DNA from: Mastigias papua
Taxonomy: Eukaryota; Cnidaria; Scyphozoa; Rhizostomeae; Mastigiidae
Direction of reading: 5' to 3'
Length of the DNA: 64,000 bases
Assembly: GCA_964019165.1 (NCBI GenBank)
Contig: OZ025284.1
Coordinates: forward strand, 288,501-352,500
Positions within the stretch are counted from its first letter, which is position 1. Each line of letters begins with the position of its first letter. The notes below the pieces were generated by a model. The model saw only the letters and a list, made by a program, of their open reading frames with translations. It was not told the DNA's origin and ran no database searches. A program made the translations under genes and the position numbers. This document shows positions 63,447 through 64,000 of the stretch, piece by piece.

Positions 63447-64000
63447 GTGAGTATCACCTGATAACATTTTGATAAATTCCCTCATGGTTCTGAAACGCCT
63501 GTACGGAAGCTTAATAATTTGTTTTCTTATTATTTTGAATTTACATGAAGTGTCACTCAGTGTATTGGATGAAGGGCATTTAGGATTTTTGGCATTAGAA
63601 GCATATTTTAATAGATGCTTTACGATTGCTTTGTTAGCGATTTGCTTTTATTAATTATTCCAACTTTTGACGACAAATATAAAAATTTTGTCGATATGAG
63701 TAACGTATCGAATACTGTTCATTAAATCATTGTTATTTTTATTTATTTCTTATTGACTTCATTTTCCCCAGTTGATTAGCTAATAGGCTGGTTTTTTACA
63801 TAAAATTTTCGCGCAGCGTTGTTTGTATTTTTTATGTCAAAAACTTTGCTACCAAACATTGTACTTTGCTACGCTACAACTCTGTGCATTTTTAGCCTGA
63901 AGAGTCGACAGCTATAAGTTATAATTTTGTTTTATTTCCATTTATTTCTTATTTAACTTAAATTTCCTGGAGCATGACTTATGAATTAACTGTGAGCTTT
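63447..64000. other. Intron following the Arg/Ser-rich exon, runs off the window
   Basis: Starts with the donor GTGAGT. No convincing further exon is seen before the window edge; an AG at about 63890 is followed by a short open stretch without a donor. Confidence 0.5.

Overview
The window is nuclear DNA from an AT-rich invertebrate animal. Every recognisable gene is split into many small exons with GT-AG introns of about 100 bp to several kb. Introns and spacers hold long (TA)n tracts, short minisatellites and small inverted-repeat DNA transposons. The gene set (ASIC-type channel, PERK, CHMP7, the motile-cilium protein CFAP206 and a JAKMIP-like coiled-coil protein) says metazoan with motile cilia. 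I cannot name the species or phylum from sequence alone.

Layout. 1-88: last bases of a + strand coding exon of an unidentified gene. 89-4484: no gene seen. 4485-8652 (+): ASIC/DEG-ENaC channel, 7 exons, 468 aa. 8653-11062: spacer with two copies of a MITE family. 11063-18803 (+): CHMP7, about 12 exons, about 430 aa. 19873-31501 (+): PERK/EIF2AK3, 22 exons, 999 aa. 31881-39786 (-): CFAP206, 15 exons, 626 aa, tail-to-tail with PERK. 40204-about 59631 (+): a very long JAKMIP-like gene, 27 exons, at least 1,590 codons, head-to-head with CFAP206 across about 417 bp. 62349-63446 (+): first recognisable coding exon of an Arg/Ser-rich protein that runs on beyond the window.

The exon models were assembled by hand. 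Reading phase closes across all junctions of the ASIC, PERK, CFAP206 and JAKMIP-like genes, and the totals for the first three are close to or moderately below the sizes of the human proteins. Weak points are two junctions in CHMP7 (exon 2 donor, an inferred 8-nt microexon) and the 3' end of the JAKMIP-like gene.

No operon or dedicated multigene system is visible; the genes are functionally unrelated. CHMP7 and PERK both act at the ER/nuclear envelope but sit 1 kb apart with separate starts, so co-regulation is only a possibility. The most unusual structure is in intron 3 of the JAKMIP-like gene: a 2.7-kb minisatellite of about 56 units whose first unit is the exon 3 / intron 3 junction itself, so that nearly every unit repeats the 5' splice site followed by a U-rich tract. 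A smaller tandem copy of a splice donor occurs in the neighbouring CFAP206 gene. Other points of note are a GC-AG intron in the channel gene, a 105-nt near-perfect hairpin in its first intron, Tigger/pogo-like and mariner-like non-autonomous elements with TA duplications, and clusters of TQT-type motifs.
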